Under the pieces are notes generated by a model. It made no database searches. It was not told the DNA's origin and was given only the letters and a program-made list of their open reading frames with translations. Source: Catenovulum agarivorans YM01 (lineage in GTDB: Bacteria; Pseudomonadota; Gammaproteobacteria; Enterobacterales; Alteromonadaceae). From it: 64,000 nt of DNA. A program made the translations under genes and the position numbers. This document shows, piece by piece, positions 25,399 through 35,707 of this stretch; position 1 is the stretch's first letter, and the number at the start of each line of letters is the position of its first letter. The stretch covers positions 152,201 to 216,200 of the forward strand of contig NZ_JH767528.1 of NCBI RefSeq assembly GCF_000281085.1, in the 5' to 3' direction.

Positions 25399-26301
25399 AT
25401 GGCTAAGTACGATATCAAAACCTTCCAGGGTTTAATCCTGGCTTTACAAGATTATTGGGCGCAGCAAGGCTGCGTAATAGTACAACCTTTGGATATGGAA
25501 GTGGGTGCTGGTACATTCCACCCAATGACATTCTTACGCTCATTAGGGCCAGAGCCGCATAACTGTGCATACGTGCAACCATGCCGCCGCCCGGCAGATG
25601 GCCGTTACGGTGAAAACCCAAATCGCTTGCAGCACTACTACCAGTTCCAAGTAATTTTGAAACCATCTCCAAGCAATATTCAAGAATTGTACTTAGGCTC
25701 ATTAGAGCTATTAGGTTTTGATACGCAAACCCATGATATTCGTTTTGTTGAAGACAACTGGGAATCACCAACATTAGGTGCATGGGGTCTTGGTTGGGAA
25801 GTTTGGTTAAACGGTATGGAAGTCACTCAGTTTACCTATTTCCAACAAGTTGGTGGTTTAGAGTGTAAACCAGTATCTGGTGAAATTACCTATGGTTTAG
25901 AACGTCTTGCTATGTACATTCAAGGTGTCGACAGTATTTATGACCTAGTATGGGCAGATGGCCCTATGGGGACAGTGACCTACGGTGATGTGTTCTTACA
26001 AAATGAAGTTGAGCAATCAGCTTACAACTTTGAACATGCAGACGTTGATGCATTATTTGCTCAATTCGACCAATGTGAAAAAGAAAGTGCCAAACTCATT
26101 GAAAAAGGTTTGCCGTTGCCAGCTTACGAGCAGGTTATGAAAGCATCACACGCATTTAACTTATTAGATGCACGCCATGCAATTTCAGTAACCGAGCGTC
26201 AGCGTTACATTTTACGTGTACGTACTTTGGCAAAAGCATGTGCAGAAGCGTATTACGCAGCACGTGAAGAATTAGGCTTCCCATTATTAAAGAAGGTTTA
26301 A
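25399..26301 (+). CDS. glyQ: Glycyl-tRNA synthetase alpha subunit
   Basis: The 300-residue catalytic subunit of the alpha2-beta2 class II glycyl-tRNA synthetase, which charges tRNA-Gly. The sequence is the highly conserved family core: [81 protein letters not shown]. Length is close to that of E. coli GlyQ (303). It is followed after one base by glyS, as in most gammaproteobacteria. Confidence 0.98.
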   Translation: MAKYDIKTFQGLILALQDYWAQQGCVIVQPLDMEVGAGTFHPMTFLRSLGPEPHNCAYVQPCRRPADGRYGENPNRLQHYYQFQVILKPSPSNIQELYLGSLELLGFDTQTHDIRFVEDNWESPTLGAWGLGWEVWLNGMEVTQFTYFQQVGGLECKPVSGEITYGLERLAMYIQGVDSIYDLVWADGPMGTVTYGDVFLQNEVEQSAYNFEHADVDALFAQFDQCEKESAKLIEKGLPLPAYEQVMKASHAFNLLDARHAISVTERQRYILRVRTLAKACAEAYYAAREELGFPLLKKV

Positions 26302-26302
26302 C

Positions 26303-28372
26303 ATGGCAACTGAAAATTTATTAATCGAATTAGGTACAGAAGAGCTGCCACCAAAATCTTTACGCAAGTTGGCAGAAGCTTTTGCAGAAAATGTTCAAGC
26401 AGGTTTAGACAGCGCCGATTTAGCTTACCAACAAGTTAAATGGTTAGCATCTCCTCGTCGTTTAGCTGTTAAAGTAACGGCACTTGCGAGCCAACAACAA
26501 GACAAAGTTGTTGAAAAGCGTGGCCCTGCAGTACAAGCTGCATTTGATAAAGACGGCAACCCAACTAAAGCGGCTTTAGGTTGGGCACGTGGTAACGGTA
26601 TTGAAGTTGAGCAAGCTGGCCGTTTAGAAACAGATAAAGGCGCTTGGCTTGTATATAACGCAGAAGTGAAAGGCCAAGCAGTTGCGGAATTAATTCCAGA
26701 TATTGCAGCTAAAGCATTAGCAAAATTGCCTATCCCTAAACCAATGCGTTGGGGTGATTCAGATGTGCAATTTATTCGCCCAGTACATACGGCAACTATC
26801 TTGTTTGGTGGTCAGTCAATTGATGCTGAATTATTAGGCGTTAAAACTGGTTTAGAATTACTAGGTCATAGATTCCACTCTAAAGGCCGTGTACAAATTA
26901 GCCATGCTGACGAATACGAAGCTGTATTAGAAAAAGCATTTGTAATTGCTGATTTTGAAGCGCGTAAAACACAAATTAAACAACAAGTGGAAGCGAAAGC
27001 TGCAGAATTAGGCGGTGTTGCTGACATCGATGAAGACTTACTAGACGAAGTCACAGGTTTGGTTGAATGGCCTGTGTTGTTAGTTGCATCCTTTGAAGAA
27101 AAATTCTTAGCTGTGCCTGATGAAGCTTTGATTTATACAATGAAAGGCGACCAAAAATACTTCCCAGTATTGAATAAAGAAGGTCGTTTAATGAATAACT
27201 TTATTTTCATCTCGAACATTGAAAGTAAAGATCCAAGCAAAGTTATCGCTGGTAATGAAAAAGTTGTACGCCCACGTCTAGCAGATGCTGAGTTCTTCTT
27301 TAATACCGACAAAAAAGTATCGCTTGAAAGTCGTTTAGACAGCTTAAAAACCGTTCTTTTTCAACAAAAATTAGGTACGCTGTTTGATAAGTCTGAGCGT
27401 ATATCTAAGCTTGCAGCCTTTATTGGCGAAAAAATTGGTGCCGATGCAAAACTAGCTGAACGCGCGGGTTTATTAGCTAAAACCGATTTAATGACCAATA
27501 TGGTTATGGAATTCCCTGAAGTTCAGGGTGTTATGGGTATGCACTATGCTAACCATGATGGTGAAGATGCAGCGGTTGCTAATGCATTAAATGAACAATA
27601 CCAACCACGTTTTGCAGGTGATGAATTACCAAAAGCGCCAGTAAGTTGTGCGGTTGCATTAGCGGATAAATTCGACACTTTAGCCGGTATTTTCGGTATA
27701 GGTTTATTACCAAAAGGCGATAAAGACCCATTTGCTTTACGTCGTGCAGCTATTGGTGCATTACGTATTATCGTTGAAAACCAGCTAGACTTAGATATTG
27801 CTGAAATTACTGCTCATGCTATTGGCTTGTACGGTGACAAATTAACCAGCGATTCAGCACAAAATGATGTAGTTGAATTTATTTTTGGTCGTTTCCGTGC
27901 TTGGTACCAAGACCAAGGTTATGAAGTTGAGATCATTCAAGCTGTGTTGGAGCAAAGACCTACTCAGCCGTTAGATTTTGATTTACGTGTTAAAGCTGTA
28001 TCTGAGTTTAAACAGCTTGAAGCCGCGGAAGCATTGGCTGCTGCAAATAAACGTGTAAGCAATATCTTAGCGAAAAATCCAGCTGATTTACCTGCACAAA
28101 TCGACTCAGCATTATTGGTTGAAAGCCAAGAGCAGGAACTTTATAAGCTAGTTGCTGCCAAACAAACAGAACTGGCACCTGTATTTGCCCAGCGTCAATA
28201 TAGCCAAGCGTTAGCTGCATTGGCAACTTTACGTGAAGCTGTTGATGCATTTTTCGATTCTGTGATGGTTATGGCAGAAGATGAACAAACTAAATTAAAT
28301 CGTTTGTTATTATTGTCACAACTAAGAGACTTATTTTTACAGGTTGCTGATATCTCTGTGCTGCAAAAATAA
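26303..28372 (+). CDS. glyS: Glycyl-tRNA synthetase beta subunit
   Basis: The 689-residue beta subunit, needed for tRNA-Gly recognition. It starts with the family motif [15 protein letters not shown] and contains [13 protein letters not shown] [50 protein letters not shown] and the HD-like [18 protein letters not shown] region, with the anticodon-binding-like domain at the C-terminus. The length equals that of the E. coli protein. One base separates it from glyQ. Confidence 0.98.
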   Translation: MATENLLIELGTEELPPKSLRKLAEAFAENVQAGLDSADLAYQQVKWLASPRRLAVKVTALASQQQDKVVEKRGPAVQAAFDKDGNPTKAALGWARGNGIEVEQAGRLETDKGAWLVYNAEVKGQAVAELIPDIAAKALAKLPIPKPMRWGDSDVQFIRPVHTATILFGGQSIDAELLGVKTGLELLGHRFHSKGRVQISHADEYEAVLEKAFVIADFEARKTQIKQQVEAKAAELGGVADIDEDLLDEVTGLVEWPVLLVASFEEKFLAVPDEALIYTMKGDQKYFPVLNKEGRLMNNFIFISNIESKDPSKVIAGNEKVVRPRLADAEFFFNTDKKVSLESRLDSLKTVLFQQKLGTLFDKSERISKLAAFIGEKIGADAKLAERAGLLAKTDLMTNMVMEFPEVQGVMGMHYANHDGEDAAVANALNEQYQPRFAGDELPKAPVSCAVALADKFDTLAGIFGIGLLPKGDKDPFALRRAAIGALRIIVENQLDLDIAEITAHAIGLYGDKLTSDSAQNDVVEFIFGRFRAWYQDQGYEVEIIQAVLEQRPTQPLDFDLRVKAVSEFKQLEAAEALAAANKRVSNILAKNPADLPAQIDSALLVESQEQELYKLVAAKQTELAPVFAQRQYSQALAALATLREAVDAFFDSVMVMAEDEQTKLNRLLLLSQLRDLFLQVADISVLQK

Positions 28373-28407
28373 TTGCAGCACGATAACAGTGGTAAACGGA
28401 TAGAACT

Positions 28408-28887
28408 ATGAATATTATCGCAAAATGTTTGGCTGTTGCTGGTATCACTTTGTTGGCCAGCTGTAGCATTACCCCATATACTGAACAGGTTAAAGTGGAT
28501 GACCGCTCCGAATATTTATATTTGCGCGGTAATTTTACTTGGTGGGATATTGAAGAACATGCCAAAGTTGAGCGAGTTGAAGGACAAGTTTACAAAGCTA
28601 AAGTTGAATTAATCGCTGATGGCCAACCATACGAATTTAAGTTTGCCGATGAAAATTGGAGCTTAGGTGCAAACTGTGGTTATTACGATAAAGCTGATCA
28701 GCAAGTGATTATAGGTAAAAAATCCAGCGCAAACTGCAATGCTAAGTTTGAGCCGTTTAAATTTACCCCAAGTGTCACTGCACACTACAACTTTTTTATC
28801 GACTTTAGCGATTTGAACTTACCTAAGGTCTGGATTGAACAAGCACCTGAAGAAAATCTGATTCAGCAATTAGTGCCCAAGTTCTAA
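28408..28887 (+). CDS. Small lipoprotein with carbohydrate-module-like fold
   Basis: A 159-residue predicted lipoprotein; the signal ends LLASC (Cys at about 19). The mature part reads YLYLRGNFTWWDIEEHAKVE...YKAKVELIADGQPYEFKFADENWSLGANCGYY, a pattern seen in small beta-sandwich modules of pullulanase/CBM48 type (FKFAD..WS). Two Cys residues could form a disulfide. It lies 35 bases after glyS and may be read through from it, with no functional link. Substrate and role unknown. Confidence 0.65.
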   Translation: MNIIAKCLAVAGITLLASCSITPYTEQVKVDDRSEYLYLRGNFTWWDIEEHAKVERVEGQVYKAKVELIADGQPYEFKFADENWSLGANCGYYDKADQQVIIGKKSSANCNAKFEPFKFTPSVTAHYNFFIDFSDLNLPKVWIEQAPEENLIQQLVPKF

Positions 28888-28888
28888 G

Positions 28889-30064
28889 CTACTTTTTTAG
28901 AGCTTCTATCGGATCCATTTTGCTCGCTTGATAGGCGGGCAAAATACCAAAACCAACACCAACCAATAACGCAGTCACCATCCCAGTTACAACAATCTGC
29001 CAAGATAAAATTGCTTGCCACTGATAATATTCAGCTGCTACTTGGCTTGCCCAAATCCCTAAAATACAACCTATTAGGCCACCAATTAACGACAATAAAA
29101 TACTTTCAGATAAAAACTGTTTGAGTATGTCATTTTGTGTTGCACCTAAAGCACGGCATAAACCCACTTCCATCTGGCGGTTGGCTACGTTGCTTAACAT
29201 TATGTTCATGATACCCACGCCGCCCATCAACAAAGTGATAATTGCAACTATAGCTAAAAAGACGTCGAGCAATTCAGTTTGTTGCTGCATTTGCGCAATT
29301 AAACGCTCTGGTGTTGAGATATCAAGATCAAGGTTACGGGTATAAATGGCAAAATGGCTTTCAAGCTGCTGTACACAAGCTTCTAACGACACACTTGAGT
29401 TGGCTTGTAACAATACGGTCGAAATGAGTGCATTTTTTTCATAATGCTGAACAAATTGATAAGGGCTAAAAATAGCATCGTTCGGTTCTAAGTTAATTGA
29501 GGCTATAGGTTCATGTGGCGCGAGTACGCCAACAACCAGAGCTTTTTTATTTTGAATCTTCAGCCATTTGCCAACCCAATATTTTGCTGGTTGCATATGA
29601 TCTAAACCCATTTCACGGATCATATTTGCACCTAACACAACGTGAGCAGAGCCTTGGTCAAATTGGCTTAAAAAGCGCCCTGCTTGCAGTTCAAACGAAC
29701 CTAAATTAAAAAAGTTGTGGTTTACCCCAAGCAGTTTAGCTCGATTTCCTTGATTGTTAATCACAGCTGACTCAGACGAAAAAGGCACGGCCAAATCAAG
29801 ACAATCTAATTGGCTCGCAAGATTGGCTGTCAGTTGGCTGTCGAGCAGTTGTACTTGCCGCGGTGAATTATCGTATAAACCTAAGGTAATCACGTTAGTC
29901 CCTAAGGTGACAAATTGTTTGTTTGCTTCTTTGGCAACCATTTGCCCGATAGAAACTAAGCTGATTAACGCAGCAACACCAAATACTATACTCACTACTG
30001 CCATTAAGCTGCGCTGTTTTTCGCTCCATAAACTGCTACAGGCTTGTTTCAGTAAATAGATCAT
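28889..30064 (-). CDS. ABC transporter permease, MacB type
   Basis: A 391-residue permease with the MacB topology: one N-terminal helix (about 18-40), a large periplasmic MacB core domain (about 45-265) and three C-terminal helices in an FtsX domain (about 268-385, with LLMGGVGIMNIMLSNVANRQMEVGLCRALGAT and YQASKMDPIEALKK). It starts inside the end of the ATPase gene (4-base overlap). With the ATPase, GAF-adaptor and TolC-like genes upstream it forms a tripartite efflux pump for a peptide, antibiotic or envelope lipid; the substrate is unknown. Confidence 0.9.
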   Translation of the reverse strand: MIYLLKQACSSLWSEKQRSLMAVVSIVFGVAALISLVSIGQMVAKEANKQFVTLGTNVITLGLYDNSPRQVQLLDSQLTANLASQLDCLDLAVPFSSESAVINNQGNRAKLLGVNHNFFNLGSFELQAGRFLSQFDQGSAHVVLGANMIREMGLDHMQPAKYWVGKWLKIQNKKALVVGVLAPHEPIASINLEPNDAIFSPYQFVQHYEKNALISTVLLQANSSVSLEACVQQLESHFAIYTRNLDLDISTPERLIAQMQQQTELLDVFLAIVAIITLLMGGVGIMNIMLSNVANRQMEVGLCRALGATQNDILKQFLSESILLSLIGGLIGCILGIWASQVAAEYYQWQAILSWQIVVTGMVTALLVGVGFGILPAYQASKMDPIEALKK

Positions 30065-30726
30065 AAGCTATGCAAACTCCCATCTCGGAGTATTTTGGTT
30101 TGTTTACAATGTTTGGCCAATTCGTGATCATGGGTGATCATAATTATGGTTAGGCCAGCTTCATTTAACTGTTTAAACTGCTGCATTATGCCAGCGGCAA
30201 CTTTTGGATCTAATGCGCCAGTCGGTTCGTCGGCCAATAAAATACTCGGTTGAGTGACAATGGCGCGGGCAATCGCTATGCGCTGTTTTTGTCCACCAGA
30301 TAAAGTGCTAGGTGATACATACGCTTTGTCGGCTAAACCAACTTGCTCAAGCGCTGTAGTCGCCGCAGCATAGTTTTGTTTGTTTGGTTGTCGCCTGTAG
30401 GTTAGTGGCAAAACTATGTTGTCTAAAACAGACATACGTTCGAGCAAGTTAAATGATTGGAAGATAAAACCTATATGTTGATTGCGTAACTGAGATAATT
30501 CTAGGTCCGACTGCTGCTTGAGAATTTGCCCGTTTAATTGATAGTCGCCTAAATAGTTTTGGTCTAATAACCCTAAAATGTTTAACAAGGTAGATTTACC
30601 ACTGCCAGACTCACCAATAATCGCCAACATATCTTGTTTTTTAATGCTTAAGTTTAGCTGGTTTAATACAGTTAAACTTGATGGGCCAATTTGATAGTGC
30701 TTAGTTATGTTTTTAAGCTCAATCAT
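30061..30726 (-). CDS. ABC transporter ATP-binding protein, MacB/LolD type
   Basis: A 221-residue ATPase subunit. Walker A GESGSGKST is at 38-46, the Q-loop is in FIFQSFNLL, the signature LSGGQKQRIAIARA is near 142-155, Walker B with the catalytic Glu is ILLADEPTGALD, and the switch His is in IIMITHDHELA. It overlaps the adaptor gene upstream and the permease gene downstream by four bases each (ATGA), so the products are probably made in balanced amounts. Confidence 0.95.
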   Translation of the reverse strand: MIELKNITKHYQIGPSSLTVLNQLNLSIKKQDMLAIIGESGSGKSTLLNILGLLDQNYLGDYQLNGQILKQQSDLELSQLRNQHIGFIFQSFNLLERMSVLDNIVLPLTYRRQPNKQNYAAATTALEQVGLADKAYVSPSTLSGGQKQRIAIARAIVTQPSILLADEPTGALDPKVAAGIMQQFKQLNEAGLTIIMITHDHELAKHCKQTKILRDGSLHSL

Positions 30727-32561
30727 TTGCTGGTCCGGCTATTTTTAACATTAACTAAGAGTTGCTCACCTGCGGATAAACCATCAATGACTTCAAGGCC
30801 ATCGGCTAACACAGTGCGGCTTTCAATCACTCTTTGTTCTAACTTACCATTGTGGCTAAGCCAAACCACTTTGTCGCCTTTATCCAGTTCTATTGCGCTA
30901 AATGGCACTACTATTGCGGTTTCATTGAGATAAGTGAGAATTTCGCTTTCTGCAGTCATGCCCAAACGAATATCTTGTTTGTGCTGTTCACTTAAGTTGT
31001 CAACTTCAATGCGAATGGCAAAACTATTGCCCATATCTGATTGTTCGGCGCGTGAACTGATATAACGAATTGTCCCGGTAAAAGATAAATAGTCGGCTGC
31101 TGGAATTGTCACTTGGGCAATTTGTCCCAAACTGATTTTTGATAATTCAGTTTCGCTTACTTTGCCTTGCACACTAATGCCGGTCATTTCCGCTATGGTA
31201 AAGAGTTGCTGATTTGCTTGTAATATTGCACCTGGATGAAAACTAACATCGGCCTTTTTATCCGCAGGGAAAATATAGCCTTCAGTCGGGCTAACGAGCT
31301 GAGATTGATTGAGTTGCTGCTCAAGTTGAGTTTTGCGTTTTGTTGCATTGTCTAAGGTTAGTTTGGCTAAATTAACTTTAATTTCACTGCCTTGTTCGAT
31401 AATTTTATCTAGCTGGTGGTTGGCTGCATCTAACTGGTCTTGAGCGTTGAGTAAGGCGGTTTGGCCAAATTCGACATCCAACTGTGAAATAATGCCTTTC
31501 TCATACAAATTTTGATTATGTAGTGCGTTCCTCTTAGTTTTATCTAAGGTTTGTTGTGCACGTTCAACTTGGCGCTGCGCTTGTTTAACTTCAAAACTGT
31601 TTTGCCAATCGGCTAACTGTTCATAGGCTTTAAGCGCTTGATAATAATCTGACGTTGCTTGACGCAAAGCTAAATCAGACAAACCACTTTGCAAACTAAT
31701 TAATACTTGGCCTTTTTTCACATAGTCGCCAAAACTGAAATGCACTGCGTCAATTTTCGCTTGTGTTGGTGCTGTTATATTTAACCATTGTTTTGGTTCA
31801 ACTTTGCCCTCTAAATACATAAAGTCGCTAACGGTTGTATACTCTAGGCTAACAAATTGCGCTTTATCTTGTTTTGGCTGGTTAAGTTTAGGCACATGCT
31901 GACTGAGCGAAATACTTGCCGATGAATAACTAAAAATGGCCACAATACTGGCTATTACTGTGGCAAGTGAAATAATTGCACCTTTACTCATACGGTTGAG
32001 TTTTGACTGTTGTTTTAAGTCGCTATTGTCGTTTTCAACACTGATATAGGCTTGTTGTAACTCTTTATGTTTTTGTGAGAGCTGCTCAGTTAGGTTGAGT
32101 TCTTTTTGGCGTAGCAGGGCGTTTTCAATGGCAACAGCGGCAATGCTGGCTAACGCAACTAGCAGTTTTTGGTCGTCTTGATTAAAAGTACCGTTGTTTT
32201 TGTTTAAAACCTGAATAACACCTATGCGTTTGTTTTGATGGTTTACTACCGCGGCACATAAAATTGTGTTGGTTTTAAAACCGGTTTTTTTGTCAATCGC
32301 TTGATTAAATCTGCTGTCTTGGTAAGCATCTTTTATATTAATTATTTTGCCAGTTTGAAACACTTCACCAGCTATACCTAAATGATCGGCAAAACGAATT
32401 TCATCCACTTGTGCTCCCGAAGCAACACCTGACCACAACTCATTTGTTTGTTCATCGGCTAAAAACAAAGTAGCACGCTGCGCATTCATATATTCAGATA
32501 CTTGCACCATAGTATTGGTGAATAAATCTGCTAGGTGGTTTTGATTGCTATTAATCTGCAA
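30723..32561 (-). CDS. GAF-domain-fused efflux adaptor (HlyD/MacA family)
   Basis: A 612-residue fusion. Residues 10-150 form a GAF domain (GIAGEVFQTGKIINIKDAY, TILCAAVVNHQNKRIGVIQVLNK); its end, LNKNNGTFNQDDQ, matches four of five residues of the NKFDE motif of cyclic-nucleotide-binding GAF domains. A short coiled coil (150-190) and one membrane helix (194-212) follow, then a periplasmic adaptor: lipoyl halves (TQAKIDAVHFSFGDYVKKGQVL; LVSPTEGYIFP), a long alpha-hairpin (about 300-420) and a beta-barrel region. GAF would therefore lie in the cytoplasm. It overlaps both operon neighbours. The fusion reads continuously without a frameshift. Confidence 0.88.
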   Translation of the reverse strand: MQINSNQNHLADLFTNTMVQVSEYMNAQRATLFLADEQTNELWSGVASGAQVDEIRFADHLGIAGEVFQTGKIINIKDAYQDSRFNQAIDKKTGFKTNTILCAAVVNHQNKRIGVIQVLNKNNGTFNQDDQKLLVALASIAAVAIENALLRQKELNLTEQLSQKHKELQQAYISVENDNSDLKQQSKLNRMSKGAIISLATVIASIVAIFSYSSASISLSQHVPKLNQPKQDKAQFVSLEYTTVSDFMYLEGKVEPKQWLNITAPTQAKIDAVHFSFGDYVKKGQVLISLQSGLSDLALRQATSDYYQALKAYEQLADWQNSFEVKQAQRQVERAQQTLDKTKRNALHNQNLYEKGIISQLDVEFGQTALLNAQDQLDAANHQLDKIIEQGSEIKVNLAKLTLDNATKRKTQLEQQLNQSQLVSPTEGYIFPADKKADVSFHPGAILQANQQLFTIAEMTGISVQGKVSETELSKISLGQIAQVTIPAADYLSFTGTIRYISSRAEQSDMGNSFAIRIEVDNLSEQHKQDIRLGMTAESEILTYLNETAIVVPFSAIELDKGDKVVWLSHNGKLEQRVIESRTVLADGLEVIDGLSAGEQLLVNVKNSRTSK

Positions 32562-34014
32562 TTTTATAATCCCTAATTTGTTTTATATTGGCATTTTGGC
32601 TGCGGCTTAAATCTACTTGCCATTTGGTAATGTCTTGGCCGACTAAGTTATCTAATTCGGTTAATAAGTTGAGATAGTTTATTTTCGCGGATAAATAGTC
32701 GCGTTGGGCTGAAACTAGCTGATTTTGATAACTGACCAACTGAAAGTTGGATGACAGCCCAGATTGGACTTTCTCTTGTTCTGTTTCTAATTGTAATTGA
32801 GTGTAAGTTAAATATTGTTCAGATAGCAGTAGCTCTTGCCAGCTCATTTCTATTTTTTTCTTTTGTTCGGCAACATCTAATTCAATATTTCGCTCTAATT
32901 CTTTGAGTTGATTAGCGCTTTGGTAAAGAGATATTTGTGCTTTGTATACACGATTGTCACTGCTCATATCATCAATCGGAATTTCGAGTTTAAGCGCAAC
33001 TTGGTAATCACCTTGATCTAAACCTGAATAGTGTTCAAAGCGTTCACCACTGACTAGCTTGTTGTAGCTCATATCTAAATCCAGTCGCCAATCTGCTTGG
33101 TCTTTCGCTTGATATAAATCTAGTTTGGCCAGCTCTAAATCAATTTTTGCTTGTTGATAGTCTGGCCGGTTAGCAAAAGCTAAATGAAGTAATTCAACTA
33201 AATTAAGCTCTGGCTCGACTGTGGTTAAATCAGCATCTAATTCAAGGCGCGCATCCGCTTGTTTATCTAACCTGAGCAATTGCAGAAAGTCGAGTTTGCT
33301 GCGCTCATATTGGTATTGGCTGCGTTGAAAGCTGAGTTTTTGATTAGCTTGGTCGGTTAAACTCTCGACTAACACTGAATTTGAAATACGCCCGGCAGCT
33401 AATAAAGCGCGATTATTACTGGCTTTTTCGTTCGCTCTAGCCAACGACAACTCGACAATTTTTAAACTCTGTTGCGCTAATAATAAATTGCGGTACGAAA
33501 AAATAACTCGACTAATTAAGCTACTTAAATTGCGCCGCATCGACAATTGGTTGAGTACTTCTTGTTGGCGAGCTTGGGTTAAATTGGCCGTTGCAGCTTT
33601 TTTACCTGCACCTTTTAATAAAGGTTGTGAATAACTCAAACCGATAGAATTTTGGTATTGGTCAGCTTGTTGCTCTGCTTGGTATTTGTTTTGATTAAGC
33701 GACAAACTCATTTGGCCGCCATATTGATTCCGCCAGCTTGCGCCAGTTGATAGGGTATTTTGCACGCTATCATATCTTTGTTCATTGTAACTTGAGTTAT
33801 ACCTGCTCTGAGCACCAGCATTATATTGTACGGCAAACTCATCTTCGGCTAATTGTAAATCGAGTTTGTTGGCAATGCGGCTAAGGTATTGGTTTTTTAG
33901 TGTGATGTTATTTTCAAGCGCTAGATCTATCGCTTGAGGTAAACTGAGCTTGAGCGTTTGTGCGCTCAAGCTAGTTGAGAAAAGAAGGACTAGTGAGTAG
34001 AGTGAAAAACGCAC
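32551..34014 (-). CDS. TolC-family outer-membrane efflux protein
   Basis: A 487-residue outer-membrane channel of the TolC/OEP family. The signal peptide ends at LSAQ (about 19); two OEP repeats follow, each with long coiled-coil helices (LSLPQAIDLALENNITLKNQYL and the second-half LVELLHLAFANRPDYQQAKIDLELAKLDLYQAKDQADWRLDLD). The start is a GTG immediately after the dsbA stop (TAAGTG) with no evident ribosome site, so translation probably depends on dsbA. The 3' end overlaps the GAF-adaptor start by 11 bases. It completes the tripartite pump. Confidence 0.88.
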   Translation of the reverse strand: MRFSLYSLVLLFSTSLSAQTLKLSLPQAIDLALENNITLKNQYLSRIANKLDLQLAEDEFAVQYNAGAQSRYNSSYNEQRYDSVQNTLSTGASWRNQYGGQMSLSLNQNKYQAEQQADQYQNSIGLSYSQPLLKGAGKKAATANLTQARQQEVLNQLSMRRNLSSLISRVIFSYRNLLLAQQSLKIVELSLARANEKASNNRALLAAGRISNSVLVESLTDQANQKLSFQRSQYQYERSKLDFLQLLRLDKQADARLELDADLTTVEPELNLVELLHLAFANRPDYQQAKIDLELAKLDLYQAKDQADWRLDLDMSYNKLVSGERFEHYSGLDQGDYQVALKLEIPIDDMSSDNRVYKAQISLYQSANQLKELERNIELDVAEQKKKIEMSWQELLLSEQYLTYTQLQLETEQEKVQSGLSSNFQLVSYQNQLVSAQRDYLSAKINYLNLLTELDNLVGQDITKWQVDLSRSQNANIKQIRDYKIAD

Positions 34015-34632
34015 TTATTGTTTAGCAAGTAAAAACTTCACCAACTCTACGTATTCTTCTTCGGATTTAACACTGCCTAATTCGATTTGGTATTTACCAT
34101 TCACGATAAAAGTCGGCACGCTGCGTATGTTGAAACTTTTTTGCTCTGACTGCATTTGGTTAGCGCGGCCTGATGCCATAAAACTATTGTAAGCTGAATC
34201 GTATTTAGCTGGCTCTACACCTGCTTTTGAAACCACAATATCACGTACTTCAGCCATGCTAGAAAAACGTTTTTTGTCTTTGTGTAAATGGCCAAATATT
34301 GCAGCAATACCAGCATCTTCTGCTTTTAATAATTCTAGCGCGGCTAAACTTTTGCCTAAACCTTGGGCAACATCTTTGTTATTGCGTGGCATAAAATCAA
34401 CATGGCTTTTTTTGAACTCAGCGTCTGCTGGTAAATCTTTTTTAATTTTGTCGACAATTGGTTCAAACGCGTAACAGTGTGGACAGTAGAATGAGAAAAA
34501 TTCTTTTACTTCTGGCTTGGCAGTCGCCGCTTTGGCTAAAACTGTATAGTGAGTGCCTTCCTTAAACTGCTGTGCACAAGCGGCTAAAGGTAATAGCGCC
34601 AAGGCAAATAATAAAGATGTCAGTTTTTTCAT
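34015..34632 (-). CDS. dsbA: Thiol:disulfide interchange protein DsbA
   Basis: A 205-residue periplasmic oxidase that introduces disulfides into exported proteins. The thioredoxin fold carries the active site C50-P-H-C53 (FFSFYCPHCYAFEP) and the cis-Pro loop SVPTFIV. The signal peptide ends LLPLAACAQ; signal peptidase I after ACA gives the usual mature start, but LAAC also fits a lipobox, so lipidation is possible. It is downstream of srkA as in E. coli, and its stop directly abuts the TolC-like gene of the efflux operon. Confidence 0.95.
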   Translation of the reverse strand: MKKLTSLLFALALLPLAACAQQFKEGTHYTVLAKAATAKPEVKEFFSFYCPHCYAFEPIVDKIKKDLPADAEFKKSHVDFMPRNNKDVAQGLGKSLAALELLKAEDAGIAAIFGHLHKDKKRFSSMAEVRDIVVSKAGVEPAKYDSAYNSFMASGRANQMQSEQKSFNIRSVPTFIVNGKYQIELGSVKSEEEYVELVKFLLAKQ

Positions 34633-34701
34633 TATAAATTCCTAATTTGGTTCGACTTACTTTGTGTAGTGCTTAAATTTAATGTCGCTAAAATTACCGT
34701 A

Positions 34702-35688
34702 TCATAGACCAGACATCAAGCGTAAAGGTTCCTCATCAAGCGCTGCAAGCTGCTCTTTGAAGGCCAAAATTTGTTGTTCCCAATATCTTTGTTCGGCAAA
34801 CCAGCTAAAACTATGCTGAAAAGCTGGATCTAACCAGCGTTTGGCTATCCAACCCATGTAGTGAAGCATGCGCATTGCGCGTAAAGGTTCGATCAGTTTA
34901 AGCTGTGCAGGAACAAATTCGCAGAACTCTTCGTAACCTTCTAACATGGTTTCTAGTTGCAACATTTGTTGATTGCGATCGCCCGATAACATCATCCAAA
35001 TATCTTGCACTGCAGGGCCTGAGCGTGCATCGTCTAAATCAACAAAAAATGGCCCGTCGCGCCATAAAATATTGCCAGCGTGGCAGTCGCCATGTAAGCG
35101 GATATTGTGATAGTTTTGCGCTTGATATTCGCTCGCACAGCGCGCAACCAGTTGTTCAACTATGGTTTTAAATGGCAGTTCAATGCTGGTTGGCATTAAT
35201 TCACTATTGAGTAAAACTTTTTGCGCATCAAATAAATATTCTTGGCAGCTAATTTGTGGTCTGTATTGGAATTTTTGTTGTTGACCAACTTGGTGAATAC
35301 GGCCGATAAAACGCCCCATCCATTCCAAATGGTCTAAATTGTCATTTTCGAATGAACGACCACCAACACTTGGGTATAGGGTAAAACGATAGCCGCCGAA
35401 GTGATGCAAACTTATGCCATCAATCAGCATAGGTGCAACCATAGGCACTTCTGCATCAGCTAGTTGTTGGGCAAACTCATGTTCTTCGATAATTTGTTGT
35501 TCAGTCCAGCGTTGTGGGCGGTAAAACTTAACCACATATCTTTTATTGTCGTCTGCAACAAACTGGTAAACGCGATTTTCGTAGCTATTCAGTGCTATTA
35601 AGCCTGATTGTGGATAAATCGCCAGCGACTCAATAGCGTCTAAAATTAAGTCTGGGGTTAAGCTGCTAAAAGAAAAATCATCTGACAT
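34702..35688 (-). CDS. srkA: Stress response kinase SrkA (YihE/RdoA)
   Basis: A 328-residue Ser/Thr protein kinase of the SrkA family, related to choline/homoserine kinases. The catalytic loop HGDCHAGNILW and the metal-binding DLDDARSGPAVQD are intact; the nucleotide lobe shows NRVYQFVADDNKRYVVKFYRPQRWT. In E. coli SrkA protects against stress-induced death and is encoded just upstream of dsbA, the same arrangement seen here (69-base gap). The DUF72 gene lies 19 bases upstream. Confidence 0.93.
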   Translation of the reverse strand: MSDDFSFSSLTPDLILDAIESLAIYPQSGLIALNSYENRVYQFVADDNKRYVVKFYRPQRWTEQQIIEEHEFAQQLADAEVPMVAPMLIDGISLHHFGGYRFTLYPSVGGRSFENDNLDHLEWMGRFIGRIHQVGQQQKFQYRPQISCQEYLFDAQKVLLNSELMPTSIELPFKTIVEQLVARCASEYQAQNYHNIRLHGDCHAGNILWRDGPFFVDLDDARSGPAVQDIWMMLSGDRNQQMLQLETMLEGYEEFCEFVPAQLKLIEPLRAMRMLHYMGWIAKRWLDPAFQHSFSWFAEQRYWEQQILAFKEQLAALDEEPLRLMSGL

Positions 35689-35707
35689 TTATTTAATTCC
35701 GGCCAGC

